Counted from the first letter of the stretch, positions 26,386-36,563 are shown. The stretch is 64,000 nt of DNA from Clostridia bacterium (GCA_017624735.1 JAGAMK010000047.1:62001-126000), one strand, 5' to 3'. A program made the numbers and translations. The notes: generated by a model not told the origin, from the sequence alone.

Positions 26386-27036
26386 TTAATTATGCAAAAC
26401 AGCAGATGCGTAACACACAAATTTCATCGTTTTATTATCAATATCCTCTTGTTTTACACCTTTATATATGCGTATATCATCGAGAATACCGCGAATAATT
26501 CTATCATCTTTTTCAGTATGTTTAATATTTGTCATTGATGCACTGCCACTGATTTCGTCATTTGTGTTATCAGCAATTATATTAAACTCAACCTTACTAT
26601 CACCTTTTAAAGAATAATTCATTTTATACATTTCAATATCCAGATTAAGTTTTTCAAACGGATAGTTTCTCGCTTCTTCAAACACTTTTTCGTTGTGCTC
26701 GTGGATTTCAAGAATTGTTTCCCGACTTGCGTTTTGCGGATAACTTTTTTGCGTTGTTGATAAAAGTTCGGGATGTTTTCCCAAAATATAATTTGCCTTA
26801 TAATTTTCAAGTTCTTTGCCTGAAGCATCTACCTGCTGAAACCCATATTTCTCTTTAATGTAATTGATTACCTCCCGATTTGCTTTATAGCAAGGAAATG
26901 TTATTTTACTCAGTTCATCAACTTTTTTATCAAAATCACTCTTCTTTTTACTATCGGTGCAAATTATTCCGATTGCTCCGTCTTTGGTCTTTATTGAGCG
27001 ATATTTCACACGATAATATAATTCTTTAAGTTTCAT
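26386..27036 (-). CDS. Hypothetical protein
   Basis: The 216-residue soluble protein is Lys/Glu-rich with a beta-containing N-terminal part (KLKELYYRVKYRSIKTKDGA, IGIICTD) and helical middle (EIHEHNEKVFEEARNYPFEK). No signal, membrane segment or known motif is seen. I place the start at 27036 (GGAGTCACAA upstream); the longer frame includes that ribosome site. It is a lone minus gene after mgtE and may be strain-specific. Confidence 0.65.
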   Translation of the reverse strand: MKLKELYYRVKYRSIKTKDGAIGIICTDSKKKSDFDKKVDELSKITFPCYKANREVINYIKEKYGFQQVDASGKELENYKANYILGKHPELLSTTQKSYPQNASRETILEIHEHNEKVFEEARNYPFEKLNLDIEMYKMNYSLKGDSKVEFNIIADNTNDEISGSASMTNIKHTEKDDRIIRGILDDIRIYKGVKQEDIDNKTMKFVCYASAVLHN

Positions 27037-27100
27037 TTGTGACTCCATAAATCTATCATTAGTATCTTACTTTTTTATAATATACCATATAATCGAAAAT

Positions 27101-27132
27101 AATAAAAGCGGTAAGTTATTAAACTCACCGCT
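27101..27132 (-). terminator. Terminator after mgtE
   Basis: On the minus strand AGCGGTGAGTT, TAAT loop, AACTTACCGCT and TTTTATT form an 11-bp stem with a T-run. Confidence 0.85.
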
Positions 27133-27138
27133 AATTAT

Positions 27139-28482
27139 TTATAAATTCAACACTGATGATGCGATTGCAAAGTAAATCAAGAGAGTTACAGCATCCACGA
27201 TTGTTGAAATAAACGGGCTTGACATTACAGCAGGGTCAAAGCCTATTTTTTTTGCAATTACAGGCAATACTGAGCCAACAACCTTTGCAAAAACAACTGC
27301 ACAAATCATTGTAACACTTATAACCATTGCCATTTGCCATGTGATTGAATCATCAAAAATCATAAGCTTCGCGAAATTGACAACAGCAAGGGCAATACCA
27401 CAAGCCAACGCAATTAAAAACTCTTTAAAAACAACCTTCAAAGTATCTCTGAATTCAATTTCTCCCAGAGATAACCCACGGATGATTGTTGATGATGACT
27501 GGTTTCCGCAGTTACCACAAGTACCTGTAAGCATTGGAATAAATGCAGTCAAGGCAACACAAGCTGTCAAAGCACCTTCAAAGTGAGTAATAATCTTTTC
27601 AGTAAATGTAGCAGAAACCATCAAAAGCATAAGCCACGGAATACGTTTTTTAAAGTTTTCAAAAACGCCCATTTTAAGATATGGCTTATCCGTTGGTGTA
27701 ATAGCAGCCATCAATTCCATATCTTCTGTGATTTCTTCCTGCAAAACGTCGATAGCGTCATCGACTGTGATAATACCAACAAGGCGATTTTCTCCGTCAA
27801 CAACCGGTAAAACAACCAAGTCGTATTTTTGGAAAATATCGGCAACGACTTCTTTATCTTCATATGTGGTTACAGAGATTACATTATCCTCCATAACCTC
27901 ACGAATTTCAGCATTTTCATCGGCAAGAAGCAAATCTTTAACTGTTACGTAACCTTTTAACTTTCTTTTACTATCAGTTACATAACAGGTATAAATTGTT
28001 TCCTTATCAACACCTGTTCTGCGTATTCTTGTAAACGCATCAGCAACCGTCATTCCCCTTTTAAGGTCAACATACTCGATAGTCATAATACTACCGGCTG
28101 AATCTTCGGGATATTTAAGAATTTCGTTGATGCTCTTACGGGTATCAGGGTCAGTATGCTTTAAAATACGTTTTACAAGTGTTGCCGGCATTTCTTCAAT
28201 AAGGTCAACGGCGTCGTCCACGTAAAGTTCATCAAGCACTTCACGAAGTTCTGTATCGCTGAATGCACGAATAAGCTGTTCCTGATATTCAGGTTCCATA
28301 TTAACAAAAACTTCTGCTGCCAACTCTTTATTAAGCAGACGATAAACAAGTGTAAGGTCACGTTCTTCCAATTCCATGAAAAGTTCAGCAATATCCTGCT
28401 CATTCATTTCATCAAGGATTTCTTTTAACTCTTTCCACTTTTTGTTATGCAAAAGTTCGGTTAAAATTTCATAAGTTTCCAT
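27139..28482 (-). CDS. mgtE: Magnesium transporter MgtE
   Basis: The 447-residue protein has the MgtE architecture: an N-terminal helical superhelix (MNEQDIAELFMELEERDLT, LYVDDAVDLIEEMPATLV), two CBS domains (about residues 135-255, SAGSIMTIEYVDL then LPVVDGENRLVGIITVDDA), a plug helix and five membrane helices with PMLTGTCGNCGNQSSSTI, the pore-lining segment. Cytosolic Mg2+ bound to the N and CBS domains closes the channel. It is controlled by an upstream M-box. ATG 28482 follows AAGGAGTGAAAT. Confidence 0.97.
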   Translation of the reverse strand: METYEILTELLHNKKWKELKEILDEMNEQDIAELFMELEERDLTLVYRLLNKELAAEVFVNMEPEYQEQLIRAFSDTELREVLDELYVDDAVDLIEEMPATLVKRILKHTDPDTRKSINEILKYPEDSAGSIMTIEYVDLKRGMTVADAFTRIRRTGVDKETIYTCYVTDSKRKLKGYVTVKDLLLADENAEIREVMEDNVISVTTYEDKEVVADIFQKYDLVVLPVVDGENRLVGIITVDDAIDVLQEEITEDMELMAAITPTDKPYLKMGVFENFKKRIPWLMLLMVSATFTEKIITHFEGALTACVALTAFIPMLTGTCGNCGNQSSSTIIRGLSLGEIEFRDTLKVVFKEFLIALACGIALAVVNFAKLMIFDDSITWQMAMVISVTMICAVVFAKVVGSVLPVIAKKIGFDPAVMSSPFISTIVDAVTLLIYFAIASSVLNL

Positions 28483-28532
28483 TCATTTCACTCCTTAATA
28501 TGATTTAAGTTCGTGAAACTCGGCGAGTATCT

Positions 28533-28601
28533 TTAATATATGCAGACACAGTCCGCAATAATACTCGGGGGTTTCGCTGTTGTACTTCGGTACGTGTCCA
28601 C
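28533..28601 (-). CDS. Candidate 22-codon leader ORF between M-box and mgtE
   Basis: After the M-box terminator, AAAAGGAGTGAAATTT precedes a GTG (28601) that opens MDTYRSTTAKPPSIIADCVC followed by two residues and a TAA (28533). The ribosome site is nearly a copy of the mgtE site (AAGGAGTGAAAT), which supports use. A Pro-Pro pair falls mid-peptide. GAGTAT near its end can pair with ATACTC downstream. It could be a translated leader that senses Mg2+ or ribosome function, or a chance ORF. Confidence 0.35.
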   Translation of the reverse strand: MDTYRSTTAKPPSIIADCVCIY

Positions 28602-28632
28602 AAATTTCACTCCTTTTACTTAGTTATAAAAC

Positions 28633-28838
28633 AAAAACTGCATTTCGCTCAAACGCAAAAATGCAGTCAATTATCCCTTGCACTTCGTTCAAGCTTTAGC
28701 TTCGCAGGGCGATGAAATTACATTAAATCATACCTTGTTTTTCGATATGACCTGCTGACCTGCTAACAGTGTCTCCACCGTTTCGCGGCAGTAATCCGTA
28801 TCCCTGTGGTAGCCTTACCTACCGAATAAATTATTACC
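28633..28838 (-). promoter_or_regulatory. M-box (ykoK leader) Mg2+ riboswitch
   Basis: On the minus strand the leader has the M-box core: GGTAGGTAAGGCTACC, ACAGGGATACGGATTACTGCC, GCGAAACGGTGGAGACACTG and AGCAGGTCAGCAGGTCAT. Its expression platform is the hairpin at 28637-28667 (GACTGCATTTTTGCG pairing with CGAAATGCAGT) followed by TTTTTGTTTT. Mg2+ binding should favour termination upstream of mgtE. Confidence 0.93.
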
Positions 28839-28843
28839 TATTT

Positions 28844-28872
28844 ATTATCAACCCTACAACGCAATTTGTCAA
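28844..28872 (-). promoter_or_regulatory. Promoter of M-box-mgtE
   Basis: TTGACA (28872-28867), 17 bp, GATAAT (28849-28844) on the minus strand, just upstream of the M-box. Confidence 0.7.
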
Positions 28873-29011
28873 TAGAAAATTTTATAAAAATGCTATCTTT
28901 TTCACATTTATTTGGTTAAGCAACTTGCACAATAGTAATCATTTGTTTTTATGCACATTTAACGAAAATAGTTTTTACTGTTCATTTTTTGTTAAAATTT
29001 GTTTTTATTCG

Positions 29012-29040
29012 TTGAATAGAAAACAAAAATATGCTAAAAT
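29012..29040 (+). promoter_or_regulatory. Promoter of the GPH-like transporter gene
   Basis: TTGAAT (29012-29017), 17 bp, TAAAAT (29035-29040); AAGGAGT and the ATG follow ~35 nt later. Confidence 0.65.
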
Positions 29041-29079
29041 ATCTAAGTTATATATACTATAATATAAGGAGTGCAAAAA

Positions 29080-31698
29080 ATGAATTTAGCTCAAACAGTT
29101 AAATCAGGTGTTGACATGGTTAAAACCCATTGGAAAACACCACCTAAAGGCAGATATATGCCTTACCGTGAAATCGCTGCTTATTCAGGCGGTGGTATCG
29201 GTGCTTACATGGTTATCACATTAGGTAACGCATGTCTTTTATCTATGGGTAATACACTTATCTCCTCAACACTTGGTGTTGGTGCGACAGATATGTATTT
29301 GCTCTATGTTATCGCTATTCTTATCAACATCCCATTCACAGGACTTCGTGCGACAATTATCGATAACACAAGAAACAAAGCGGGTAAATACCGTCCATAC
29401 ATAGTAACAATGGCTATCCCATCTGCCATTATTTGTAACATCTTCGTATGGTTCCCTTATGATAAGTTACATCTTATCGTTGGTGAAGGTATGATATTCG
29501 GCAGAGAAAAGGATTATGTTGCTAAATGTGCCTTGATTCTTATTCTGAATATCGCACTTAACTTTATCTATTATTTCTTCTATGATGGATATGAAAACCT
29601 TATTCACGTTCTTTCTCCTAATACACAGGAAAGAGCTGACGTAGCTTCAATTAAGAGTGTTGTTTATTCCTTCGCTCCTACAATTGTAAACCTTTTCACC
29701 CCAATTATTGCTCGTAACCTTTTCCACACAAACACAACAGATATTCGTGTTTACAGATTCCTCTATCCTATTCTTGCTGTAGCCGGTGTTCTTCTCTGTA
29801 TCATTGTTTATAAATACACAGAAGAAAAGATTGTTCAGGCTAGAACTCACGTTGTTCAGATTAAGTTCACTGATGCTCTTCGTGCAGTTGCAAAGAATAA
29901 GTATTTCTGGATTATCTCACTTGCAGGTTGGATTGGATTCCTTGAATCAGCATACGCAAACATTCTCAACTGGCTTTACAACTATGGTGGCGCTTGTAAC
30001 GGTAATGTTTACGGTCTTGTTGTTACTCTTTATGGTAACGCTTCTCTCTGGGGTATGATTGCTGCTCCATTCTGCATTAGAAAATGGGGTAAAAAAGCCG
30101 TTCTTGTTGTTACCAACCTTATGAACGTTGTATTCATCCTTATGATGCTTCCATTCACACAGGAAATTAACAACCTTACAATCTGGCTTGTTATGGGTTG
30201 TCTTTACCTTAATGCTTTGATGGGTTCATTTGCGCATATCCTTAACCCAACTATTCAGGCTGACATCCGTGACTATCAGCAGTATCAGACAGGCGAAAGA
30301 ATCGACGGTATGTTCTCTGCTGTTGCTACAATAGGTACAATTATTACTCTTGGTACATCTGCTGTTCTTCCTGTCATCTATGAAAGAGGCGGTATTACAG
30401 CTGAAATTGCAAAAAAAGTAACATCAGACCCTGCAGTTCTTAATCGTGTACTTGGTGACGGCAAAACTGTTGGTCAGATTCTCGCAGAACAAATGGCAGA
30501 GGGTCAAAACAACTATGTTAACCCATATTCAGCATTGTATGATTTAGATATTTTCCTTCCTCTTGTTCATGCTCTTATTATCATCGCTGCTGTTGGTGCA
30601 TTCATGAACGTTATTCCTTTCTTCTGGTATGACTTTAATGAAAGAAAACAGAAATCAGTTATTCGTGTTCTTAAAGTTCGTGCACTTTTTGAAGACTATG
30701 GAAACGGCATTGTAGATGATGGCAAACTTGTTGAAGGTATTGATATTATCAGAAATGCAAGAGATATGGCATCAAAACAGCCAAAGGCTCTTGATAAAAA
30801 ATCTTATAAGTCTCTCAAAGATAAAGCAGCTAAAAAAGCAGCTAAAAAAGCTTATAAAGATGATATCAACTTTAATGAAGAAATTGAAATTTCAAAGTTC
30901 GTTTGCGAAGAACTCGACAAGTTCTCAACAGATGTATTCAAATATCAGTACAATGTTCAGAAGGGCATTTATGATGCAGGTCTTCAGAGTCTTAAACTTA
31001 TGACTATTGATGAAATAAACAGCGAACTTGCTGCTGCTAAATCAATGCCTAAGACTACAAAAGAGGAAAAAGAAATCCGTAAATTTGCTCTTGAGGTTGC
31101 AAGAAACAAGAAAGCTGCATACAAAGCTCTTACTAAATACTTCGCAAAAGAAGAACTTGTTCAACCTGAATTTGCAGAACTTGAAAAAATCTTTGATGTT
31201 GAAGATGCTTGTGATGAAAAACTCAAAGCTCTCTATCTTGAATTAAGAGATGCAAAGAAAGCAAGAGACAAGGCAAAAGCTAAATCAATCAAGGCTGACA
31301 TTAAAGCTTATGAAGCTAAGAAAGCAGAAGCTAAGAAGGCTTCAAAGGCAGAAATGGATAGACACGCTTACTTTGCTCGTGCTGCAAAACCATATCTTGA
31401 TGCTGAAAAGCTTGTTAAGCAAGAAGAAAACTATAAGCACTATGACGAACTTGATGCTATGTACGAAGAAGCTAAGGCTCGTTATGAAGCTAAGTTAGCA
31501 GAAGAAGAAACAAGAGCTCTTAAGGAAAAAGCAGAGGCTGAAGCTTATGCAGCAGAATTGAAGGCTAACAAGGCATCAAAGGTTGCAAAGAATGACAAAC
31601 AAAAAGTTAAAGACATCAGAACACTCATCTTCATGCGTGATAGCGGACAAATCACAGAAGAAGAATACAAAGAAAGAGTTTCTAAACTTTTTAAATAA
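29080..31698 (+). CDS. GPH/MFS-type transporter fused to a Lys/Ala-rich coiled-coil tail with SHOCT-like end
   Basis: This 872-residue protein has about 12 membrane helices in residues 1-515, with GPH/MFS-type landmarks such as YDGYENLIHVLSPNTQERAD and IRDYQQYQTGERIDGMFSA, typical of sodium:galactoside symporter relatives. Then comes a ~355-residue cytoplasmic tail of Lys-, Ala- and Glu-rich helices (KDKAAKKAAKKAYKDD, KAKAKSIKADIKAYEAKKAE), ending in TLIFMRDSGQITEEEYKERV, which resembles a SHOCT motif. The substrate is unknown. ATG 29080 is preferred to GTG 29071, since AAGGAGTG overlaps the latter. It is a single-gene unit with a strong terminator. Confidence 0.8.
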   Translation: MNLAQTVKSGVDMVKTHWKTPPKGRYMPYREIAAYSGGGIGAYMVITLGNACLLSMGNTLISSTLGVGATDMYLLYVIAILINIPFTGLRATIIDNTRNKAGKYRPYIVTMAIPSAIICNIFVWFPYDKLHLIVGEGMIFGREKDYVAKCALILILNIALNFIYYFFYDGYENLIHVLSPNTQERADVASIKSVVYSFAPTIVNLFTPIIARNLFHTNTTDIRVYRFLYPILAVAGVLLCIIVYKYTEEKIVQARTHVVQIKFTDALRAVAKNKYFWIISLAGWIGFLESAYANILNWLYNYGGACNGNVYGLVVTLYGNASLWGMIAAPFCIRKWGKKAVLVVTNLMNVVFILMMLPFTQEINNLTIWLVMGCLYLNALMGSFAHILNPTIQADIRDYQQYQTGERIDGMFSAVATIGTIITLGTSAVLPVIYERGGITAEIAKKVTSDPAVLNRVLGDGKTVGQILAEQMAEGQNNYVNPYSALYDLDIFLPLVHALIIIAAVGAFMNVIPFFWYDFNERKQKSVIRVLKVRALFEDYGNGIVDDGKLVEGIDIIRNARDMASKQPKALDKKSYKSLKDKAAKKAAKKAYKDDINFNEEIEISKFVCEELDKFSTDVFKYQYNVQKGIYDAGLQSLKLMTIDEINSELAAAKSMPKTTKEEKEIRKFALEVARNKKAAYKALTKYFAKEELVQPEFAELEKIFDVEDACDEKLKALYLELRDAKKARDKAKAKSIKADIKAYEAKKAEAKKASKAEMDRHAYFARAAKPYLDAEKLVKQEENYKHYDELDAMYEEAKARYEAKLAEEETRALKEKAEAEAYAAELKANKASKVAKNDKQKVKDIRTLIFMRDSGQITEEEYKERVSKLFK

Positions 31699-31703
31699 AA
31701 GAT

Positions 31704-31742
31704 AAAAAATTCCCCGTACCAATTGGTACGGGGAATTTTTTT
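31704..31742. terminator. Bidirectional terminator between the transporter and rpoD
   Basis: AAAAAATTCCCCGTACC-AATT-GGTACGGGGAATTTTTTT is perfectly symmetric, so it works for both converging transcripts. Confidence 0.95.
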
Positions 31743-31751
31743 GCCTAAATA

Positions 31752-32843
31752 TTAATCAAGGAAGTCACGAAGTTTTTTACTTCTACTTGGGTGACGAAGC
31801 TTTCTAAGAGCCTTTGCCTCAATCTGACGGATACGTTCACGAGTAACATTAAACTCCTTACCTACTTCTTCAAGTGTTCTTGGGTGTCCGTCTTCAAGAC
31901 CAAAACGGAGGGAGAGAACTTTTTCTTCACGAGGAGTGAGTGTTTTAAGAACCTCTGCAAGCTGTTCTTTAAGAAGTGAAATAGATGCTGCATCTGCAGG
32001 TGAAAGTGCATCGTCATCAGGAATAAAGTCACCTAAATGGCTATCTTCCTCTTCACCGATTGGTGTTTCAAGAGAAACAGGTTCCTGTGCAAGACGAAGA
32101 ATCTCACGAACCTTATCAGGAGCCATATCAAGTTCTTGTGCAATTTCTTCTGCTGATGGGTCATGGCCATTCTTATGAAGAAGCTGACTGCTTGTCTTTT
32201 TAACTTTGTTAATTGTTTCAACCATATGAACAGGAATACGAATTGTTCTTGCCTGGTCAGCAATAGCACGTGTAATAGCCTGTCTAATCCACCATGTAGC
32301 ATAAGTCGAGAACTTAAAGCCCTTTGTATAGTCAAATTTGTCAACAGCCTTAATAAGACCTAAGTTACCTTCCTGAATAAGGTCAAGGAACTGCATTCCA
32401 CGTCCAACATATCTCTTTGCTATACTTACAACAAGACGAAGGTTTGCTTCAGCAAGTCTCTGCTTTGCTTTCTTGTCGTCTTCTACAATACGAATAGCAA
32501 GTTCAATTTCTTCTTCTGACGTAAGAAGTGGCACACGACCAATTTCTTTAAGATAAACTCTTACAGGGTCGTCCATAACGATAGTTTTTGCATCGCCTTC
32601 ACCACCGTCATCACTCTTTGCCATATCAGTTTCATCAGTGATTGCATCATGAGCCATATCACCAAGGTCGTCGATAAGTTCGATATTGTTTGACTCAATA
32701 AGTTCATAGAGCTTATCAAGTTCTTCCATTTCAATATCAAGTTCAAGAATTGCGTTATCGATTTCTTGTGTAGTAAGTTTACCTACTGCTTTACCCTTTT
32801 CAACCAAAGATTTTAAGGCTGATTTCTTATCAATAGTTTCCAT
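31752..32843 (-). CDS. rpoD: RNA polymerase primary sigma factor
   Basis: The 363-residue protein has a short region 1.1, region 1.2 ([20 protein letters not shown]), regions 2.1-2.4 ([58 protein letters not shown]), region 3, and region 4 ([38 protein letters not shown]). It lacks the large non-conserved insertion of proteobacterial sigma 70. ATG 32843 follows AAGGAG; an upstream in-frame GTG contains that site. It is the last gene of dgt-dnaG-rpoD, the macromolecular synthesis operon. Confidence 0.97.
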   Translation of the reverse strand: METIDKKSALKSLVEKGKAVGKLTTQEIDNAILELDIEMEELDKLYELIESNNIELIDDLGDMAHDAITDETDMAKSDDGGEGDAKTIVMDDPVRVYLKEIGRVPLLTSEEEIELAIRIVEDDKKAKQRLAEANLRLVVSIAKRYVGRGMQFLDLIQEGNLGLIKAVDKFDYTKGFKFSTYATWWIRQAITRAIADQARTIRIPVHMVETINKVKKTSSQLLHKNGHDPSAEEIAQELDMAPDKVREILRLAQEPVSLETPIGEEEDSHLGDFIPDDDALSPADAASISLLKEQLAEVLKTLTPREEKVLSLRFGLEDGHPRTLEEVGKEFNVTRERIRQIEAKALRKLRHPSRSKKLRDFLD

Positions 32844-32868
32844 TGTTTTCTCCTTCACTTCTAAAAAG

Positions 32869-34614
32869 TTATTTAAAAAATTTTAAGAAGTCCTCATCAC
32901 TGATGTTTTCCACATCTACATCTTTAAGGCTTTTCTTATTTTTTTCATTTAAAATTACATTTATACAATCACTGCACTCTGCCAAAGTATTTTTGAGTGT
33001 ATGTGATATTGTCTGAATCTTTGCTACTGCACTGATTTCATCCTCTGTCAGTTCACCATACAAGAATGATATCTCGGCTGACTTGCCCTGACGAAGTCTA
33101 TCCGTAACTGCCTTATATATTCTCTTATTAAAGTCTGTTACGAAATCTTCATAAGATATTTTCTCATCAACATTTTTAAGGAATTCTGGATTCGCCATAA
33201 TGAGCGCTATAAGCATTTCCTCGGCTTTTGATGCTCGATAGAATGTTTTTCGCTGACCGTTCAGCTTGTCCAGAATATCTTCCTGACGTTGAATTTCAGT
33301 AAATTCTTTCTTCTGTTGAACTACGTTATTTTTCTTTGCCTGACGCTTTGCCTCGGAAATGATAACGTCTTTTGCAACGGACAATTCGTTAGCAATTCGA
33401 GAAGCATAAATTTCAAGTTCAATAGCGCCAACCGTTGAAAGAACTTTAATTGCCGCCTGGAGATACTGACGTTTGCCGTCATCACTTGCTAAATCATATT
33501 TACTATGTTCTCGCAAAAGTGCAAACTCAACCTCATTGGCTGCCCCTGTAATTATGGCTTTCATTTTTTCAACACCATAATTCTTAATTATCTCATCAGG
33601 GTCCTTGCCACCGCTCAAGCGAAGAATTTTAATCTTTGCTGTGGTGTTTTTGAAAATCGTGAGTGCCCTTGCCGCTGCTTTTTGCCCTGCTTCGTCTGCA
33701 TCGTAGGAAATAAGAATTTCTGACGCATAACGTGAAAGCAGATGGGCTTGTTCACTTGTAAGAGCTGTGCCAAGTCCTGCAACAGCATTTGTAAATCCTG
33801 CCTGATGAAGTGCTATAACATCCATATAGCCCTCGCAGAGAATTAAACTGTCCTTACCACTTTTCTTCGCAAGATTAAGTGCAAACACACCCATACTCTT
33901 TTTATAAACCAAAGTATCCGATGTATTAAGATATTTTGGTTTTGAGTCATCCATAACTCGTCCACCAAACGCAATTACATTCCCCTTAACATCAATTATA
34001 GGGAACATTACACGGTTTCTGAAATTATCGTAAATGTTATTGGGATTCTTCTGTGAACGTCTTGCAAGGTTTGCATAAACGAGTTCGTCTTTGGTATATC
34101 CCAACTTCATAAGATAATTTGTAAGGGCATTAAAGGAATCGGGTGCAAAGCCTAATCCGAATTTACGGATTGTATCGTCCGTAAGTCCTCTGTCCTTAAA
34201 ATATCTGTAACCAATTGTGCCATCCTGTGTTTTAAGGCAATTATGGAAAAATCTTGCTGCCTCACGATTAGCCTCCAACATACGGAGTCGTCGTTTATTC
34301 ATTGTACTGTCGTAATTATTCTCGTCGGGCATATCAAGTCCCACACGGTCTGCCAAAAACCGAACAGCATCAATATAGTCAAGATTTTCAATATTCTTTA
34401 TAAATGTGATTACATCTCCACCATTACCACAACCAAAGCAATAATAGGACTGCGTATCTGGGTAAACTGTAAATGATGCAGTTTTTTCACCGTGGAATGG
34501 ACAAAGACCTTTGCTTATTCGCCCTGCCCTTTTTAAGTTCACATAGGAAGAAATAGTACTTTCAATGTCGGCACGGTTACGGAGTTCTTGTAAAAAATCA
34601 TCAGATAATGCCAA
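32869..34614 (-). CDS. dnaG: DNA primase
   Basis: The 581-residue protein has the CHC2 zinc domain ([30 protein letters not shown]), the core with the TOPRIM fold ([31 protein letters not shown]), and a C-terminal helicase-binding domain ([19 protein letters not shown] onward). It makes RNA primers for replication. The start is a TTG at 34614; GAGGAGGGG that serves it overlaps the end of dgt, and the two genes are separated by two bases. Confidence 0.96.
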   Translation of the reverse strand: MALSDDFLQELRNRADIESTISSYVNLKRAGRISKGLCPFHGEKTASFTVYPDTQSYYCFGCGNGGDVITFIKNIENLDYIDAVRFLADRVGLDMPDENNYDSTMNKRRLRMLEANREAARFFHNCLKTQDGTIGYRYFKDRGLTDDTIRKFGLGFAPDSFNALTNYLMKLGYTKDELVYANLARRSQKNPNNIYDNFRNRVMFPIIDVKGNVIAFGGRVMDDSKPKYLNTSDTLVYKKSMGVFALNLAKKSGKDSLILCEGYMDVIALHQAGFTNAVAGLGTALTSEQAHLLSRYASEILISYDADEAGQKAAARALTIFKNTTAKIKILRLSGGKDPDEIIKNYGVEKMKAIITGAANEVEFALLREHSKYDLASDDGKRQYLQAAIKVLSTVGAIELEIYASRIANELSVAKDVIISEAKRQAKKNNVVQQKKEFTEIQRQEDILDKLNGQRKTFYRASKAEEMLIALIMANPEFLKNVDEKISYEDFVTDFNKRIYKAVTDRLRQGKSAEISFLYGELTEDEISAVAKIQTISHTLKNTLAECSDCINVILNEKNKKSLKDVDVENISDEDFLKFFK

Positions 34615-34616
34615 TA

Positions 34617-35630
34617 CTACCCCTCCTCAAGTCCAACATCAACCCAGGAATCGGGGATGAATATTTTTTTGTAAACTGCAAGAAGGTAACGGTCGCTCAT
34701 ACCTGCGATATAGTCGCAGACTGCTCTTTCTACACCTTCATCGTCAATTATGTAATGATATGCCTTTGGAATTTTGTCGGGATTTTTTAAGAAATAATCA
34801 TAAAGGCGAATGATTATTTCAATAGCCTTTGTTTCCTCACCTTTACAAACAGGGTTTGTATAGACCTTATCAAACATAAATGAGTGTAATTCAAGGAAAG
34901 GCTCATTAATATCCGGTGAGAATACAATATCATCCACACTATTCTCTACAACATTTAATACCATTGTATTGATTCTTGCAGATTTTTTAAAGCCAAGTGC
35001 TTTACGGATTTCTAAAGGAATATCCTCCTCGCACATAACTCCTGCACGGACTGCATCATCAATATCATGATTTATATATGCAATTTTATCGGCAAGCTTA
35101 ACAATTCTGCCTTCAAGAGTATCCGCTTCTTTACCACGAGTGTGGCAAACAATACCATCACGCACTTCATAGGTAAGATTAAGTCCCTTGCCGTTTTTTT
35201 CAAGTTTTTCAACCACTCTCAAGCTCTGGTCGTAGTGACGGAATCCACCGGGGAAAACTGAATTGAGTGCTCTCTCCCCTGCATGCCCGAATGGGGTATG
35301 TCCCAAATCGTGGCCAAGAGCAACAGCTTCAGTCAAATCGCCATTAAGTGAAAGTCCGTTTGCAATTGTTCTTGCAATCTGTGAAACCTCAAGAGTGTGA
35401 GTAAGTCGTGTTCTGTAATGGTCACCCTCGGGCGACAAGAACACCTGAGTTTTATGCTTTAATCTACGGAAAGAGTTTGAGTGTATAATTCTATCTCTGT
35501 CACGTTGAAAATCAGTTCTCAAGGAGCATTTTTCTTCTTCTGTTACCCTGCCTTTGGAGTCAACACTAAGACAAGCTTTATCTGACAACAATAATTTCTC
35601 ATTATTCTCAATTTTTTCTCTTACTGTCAT
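34617..35630 (-). CDS. dGTP triphosphohydrolase-like HD protein
   Basis: The 337-residue protein has the dGTPase-like signature FRRLKHKTQVFLSPEGDHYR, TRLTHTLEVSQIARTIA, and the HD metal motif in VALGHDLGHTPFGHAGERAL. Homologues cleave dNTPs to nucleoside and triphosphate, adjusting dNTP pools. Position upstream of dnaG and rpoD is frequent in Clostridia and couples it to replication. ATG 35630 has AAAAAGGAGGC. The exact nucleotide preference is not readable from sequence. Confidence 0.92.
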   Translation of the reverse strand: MTVREKIENNEKLLLSDKACLSVDSKGRVTEEEKCSLRTDFQRDRDRIIHSNSFRRLKHKTQVFLSPEGDHYRTRLTHTLEVSQIARTIANGLSLNGDLTEAVALGHDLGHTPFGHAGERALNSVFPGGFRHYDQSLRVVEKLEKNGKGLNLTYEVRDGIVCHTRGKEADTLEGRIVKLADKIAYINHDIDDAVRAGVMCEEDIPLEIRKALGFKKSARINTMVLNVVENSVDDIVFSPDINEPFLELHSFMFDKVYTNPVCKGEETKAIEIIIRLYDYFLKNPDKIPKAYHYIIDDEGVERAVCDYIAGMSDRYLLAVYKKIFIPDSWVDVGLEEG

Positions 35631-35721
35631 AAAAATGCCTCCTTTTTAGGTTCAAAAACTACCCTTCTAATTATATATACGCAGAAAAAAACAAAAACCC
35701 TTTATTTTTTTCAAAAAATTT

Positions 35722-36345
35722 TTAAAATTCGCAGAAATTTTCAGAAATAACAGTCGAAAAGACCTTTCCATAACTTAAATCGGTAAGTTTTGCATTAATG
35801 TTATCTTTATTTTCACTTTTTACTCTGAAAGTCACTTTAACATTGTCAGTATATTCTGTATCAAGAATTACCGTTTCTTCTCGTGAAAGAAAATCAGTTA
35901 ATTTACCATAAAACGTATAATCGCATTCAACTGACATGTCAAGACAATGAGCCATTGTAATAATCTTTGCACTATCAATGCCAATTTTTGCGCTGTGAGA
36001 ATATGCACGGACAAGTCCGCCACCACCAAGCAAAATTCCGCCAAAATATCGAGTAACCACAACACACACATCAACAAGATTTTCTTTTTCAAGCACGTCA
36101 AGACAAGGTACACCTGCCGTACCCTGTGGCTCACCATCGTCAGAATATCGCTTTATTCCGCCTTCACGAAGAATATATGCATAAACATTATGAGTGGCAT
36201 CCCAATGCTTTGCCTTTATTTCAGCAATAAAAGCATTTGCCTGTTCAACGGACACAACGGGTTTAGCGTAACCGATAAATCGAGAACGCTTTACGATATA
36301 CTCATCACTATTGAATTCTTTGACTGTTCTGTATTCTGTTTGCAC
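35722..36345 (-). CDS. YigZ/IMPACT family protein
   Basis: The 207-residue product has the N-terminal UPF0029 domain (RFIGYAKPVVSVEQANAFI, ATHNVYAYIL, SDDGEPQGTAGVPCLDVL, VVVTRYFGGILLGGGGLVRA) and a C-terminal DUF1949-like domain. YigZ relatives are implicated in translation control. The frame is open for another 86 codons upstream (to 36603), but that part looks like a repeat-derived leader. GTG 36345, preceded by AGGGGGC at 7-nt spacing, fits the family length of ~205 residues. Confidence 0.88.
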   Translation of the reverse strand: MQTEYRTVKEFNSDEYIVKRSRFIGYAKPVVSVEQANAFIAEIKAKHWDATHNVYAYILREGGIKRYSDDGEPQGTAGVPCLDVLEKENLVDVCVVVTRYFGGILLGGGGLVRAYSHSAKIGIDSAKIITMAHCLDMSVECDYTFYGKLTDFLSREETVILDTEYTDNVKVTFRVKSENKDNINAKLTDLSYGKVFSTVISENFCEF

Positions 36346-36563
36346 TTCAATGCCCCCTGTTGTGACGGAAAATGTCCGTTGAGAATTATAATCATACAAA
36401 CATCGTAATCGCTGAATAAATCGTGTTGCAATTATCAGCGAGATAATTTTTTCGTCAGAGCCGACAAAAACGGAGGCAATACTTTGTGTATTGGCGAGTA
36501 TTTTGGTCGAGCTATGGCGGAAAAATAGCCGATGAGAATTGTAACAAAGAATTATGAGGTGAT
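36346..36563 (-). other. Open 215-nt leader of yigZ with a direct repeat
   Basis: Upstream of the GTG start the same frame stays open, with no Shine-Dalgarno for an earlier start. The segment begins and ends with similar stretches, TCTCATCGG near 36530 and TCTCAACGG near 36378 (TACAATTCTCATCGGC versus TATAATTCTCAACGGA). This suggests a short inserted repeat unit of about 155 bp that fuses open to the gene. I see no certain promoter in it. Confidence 0.35.
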
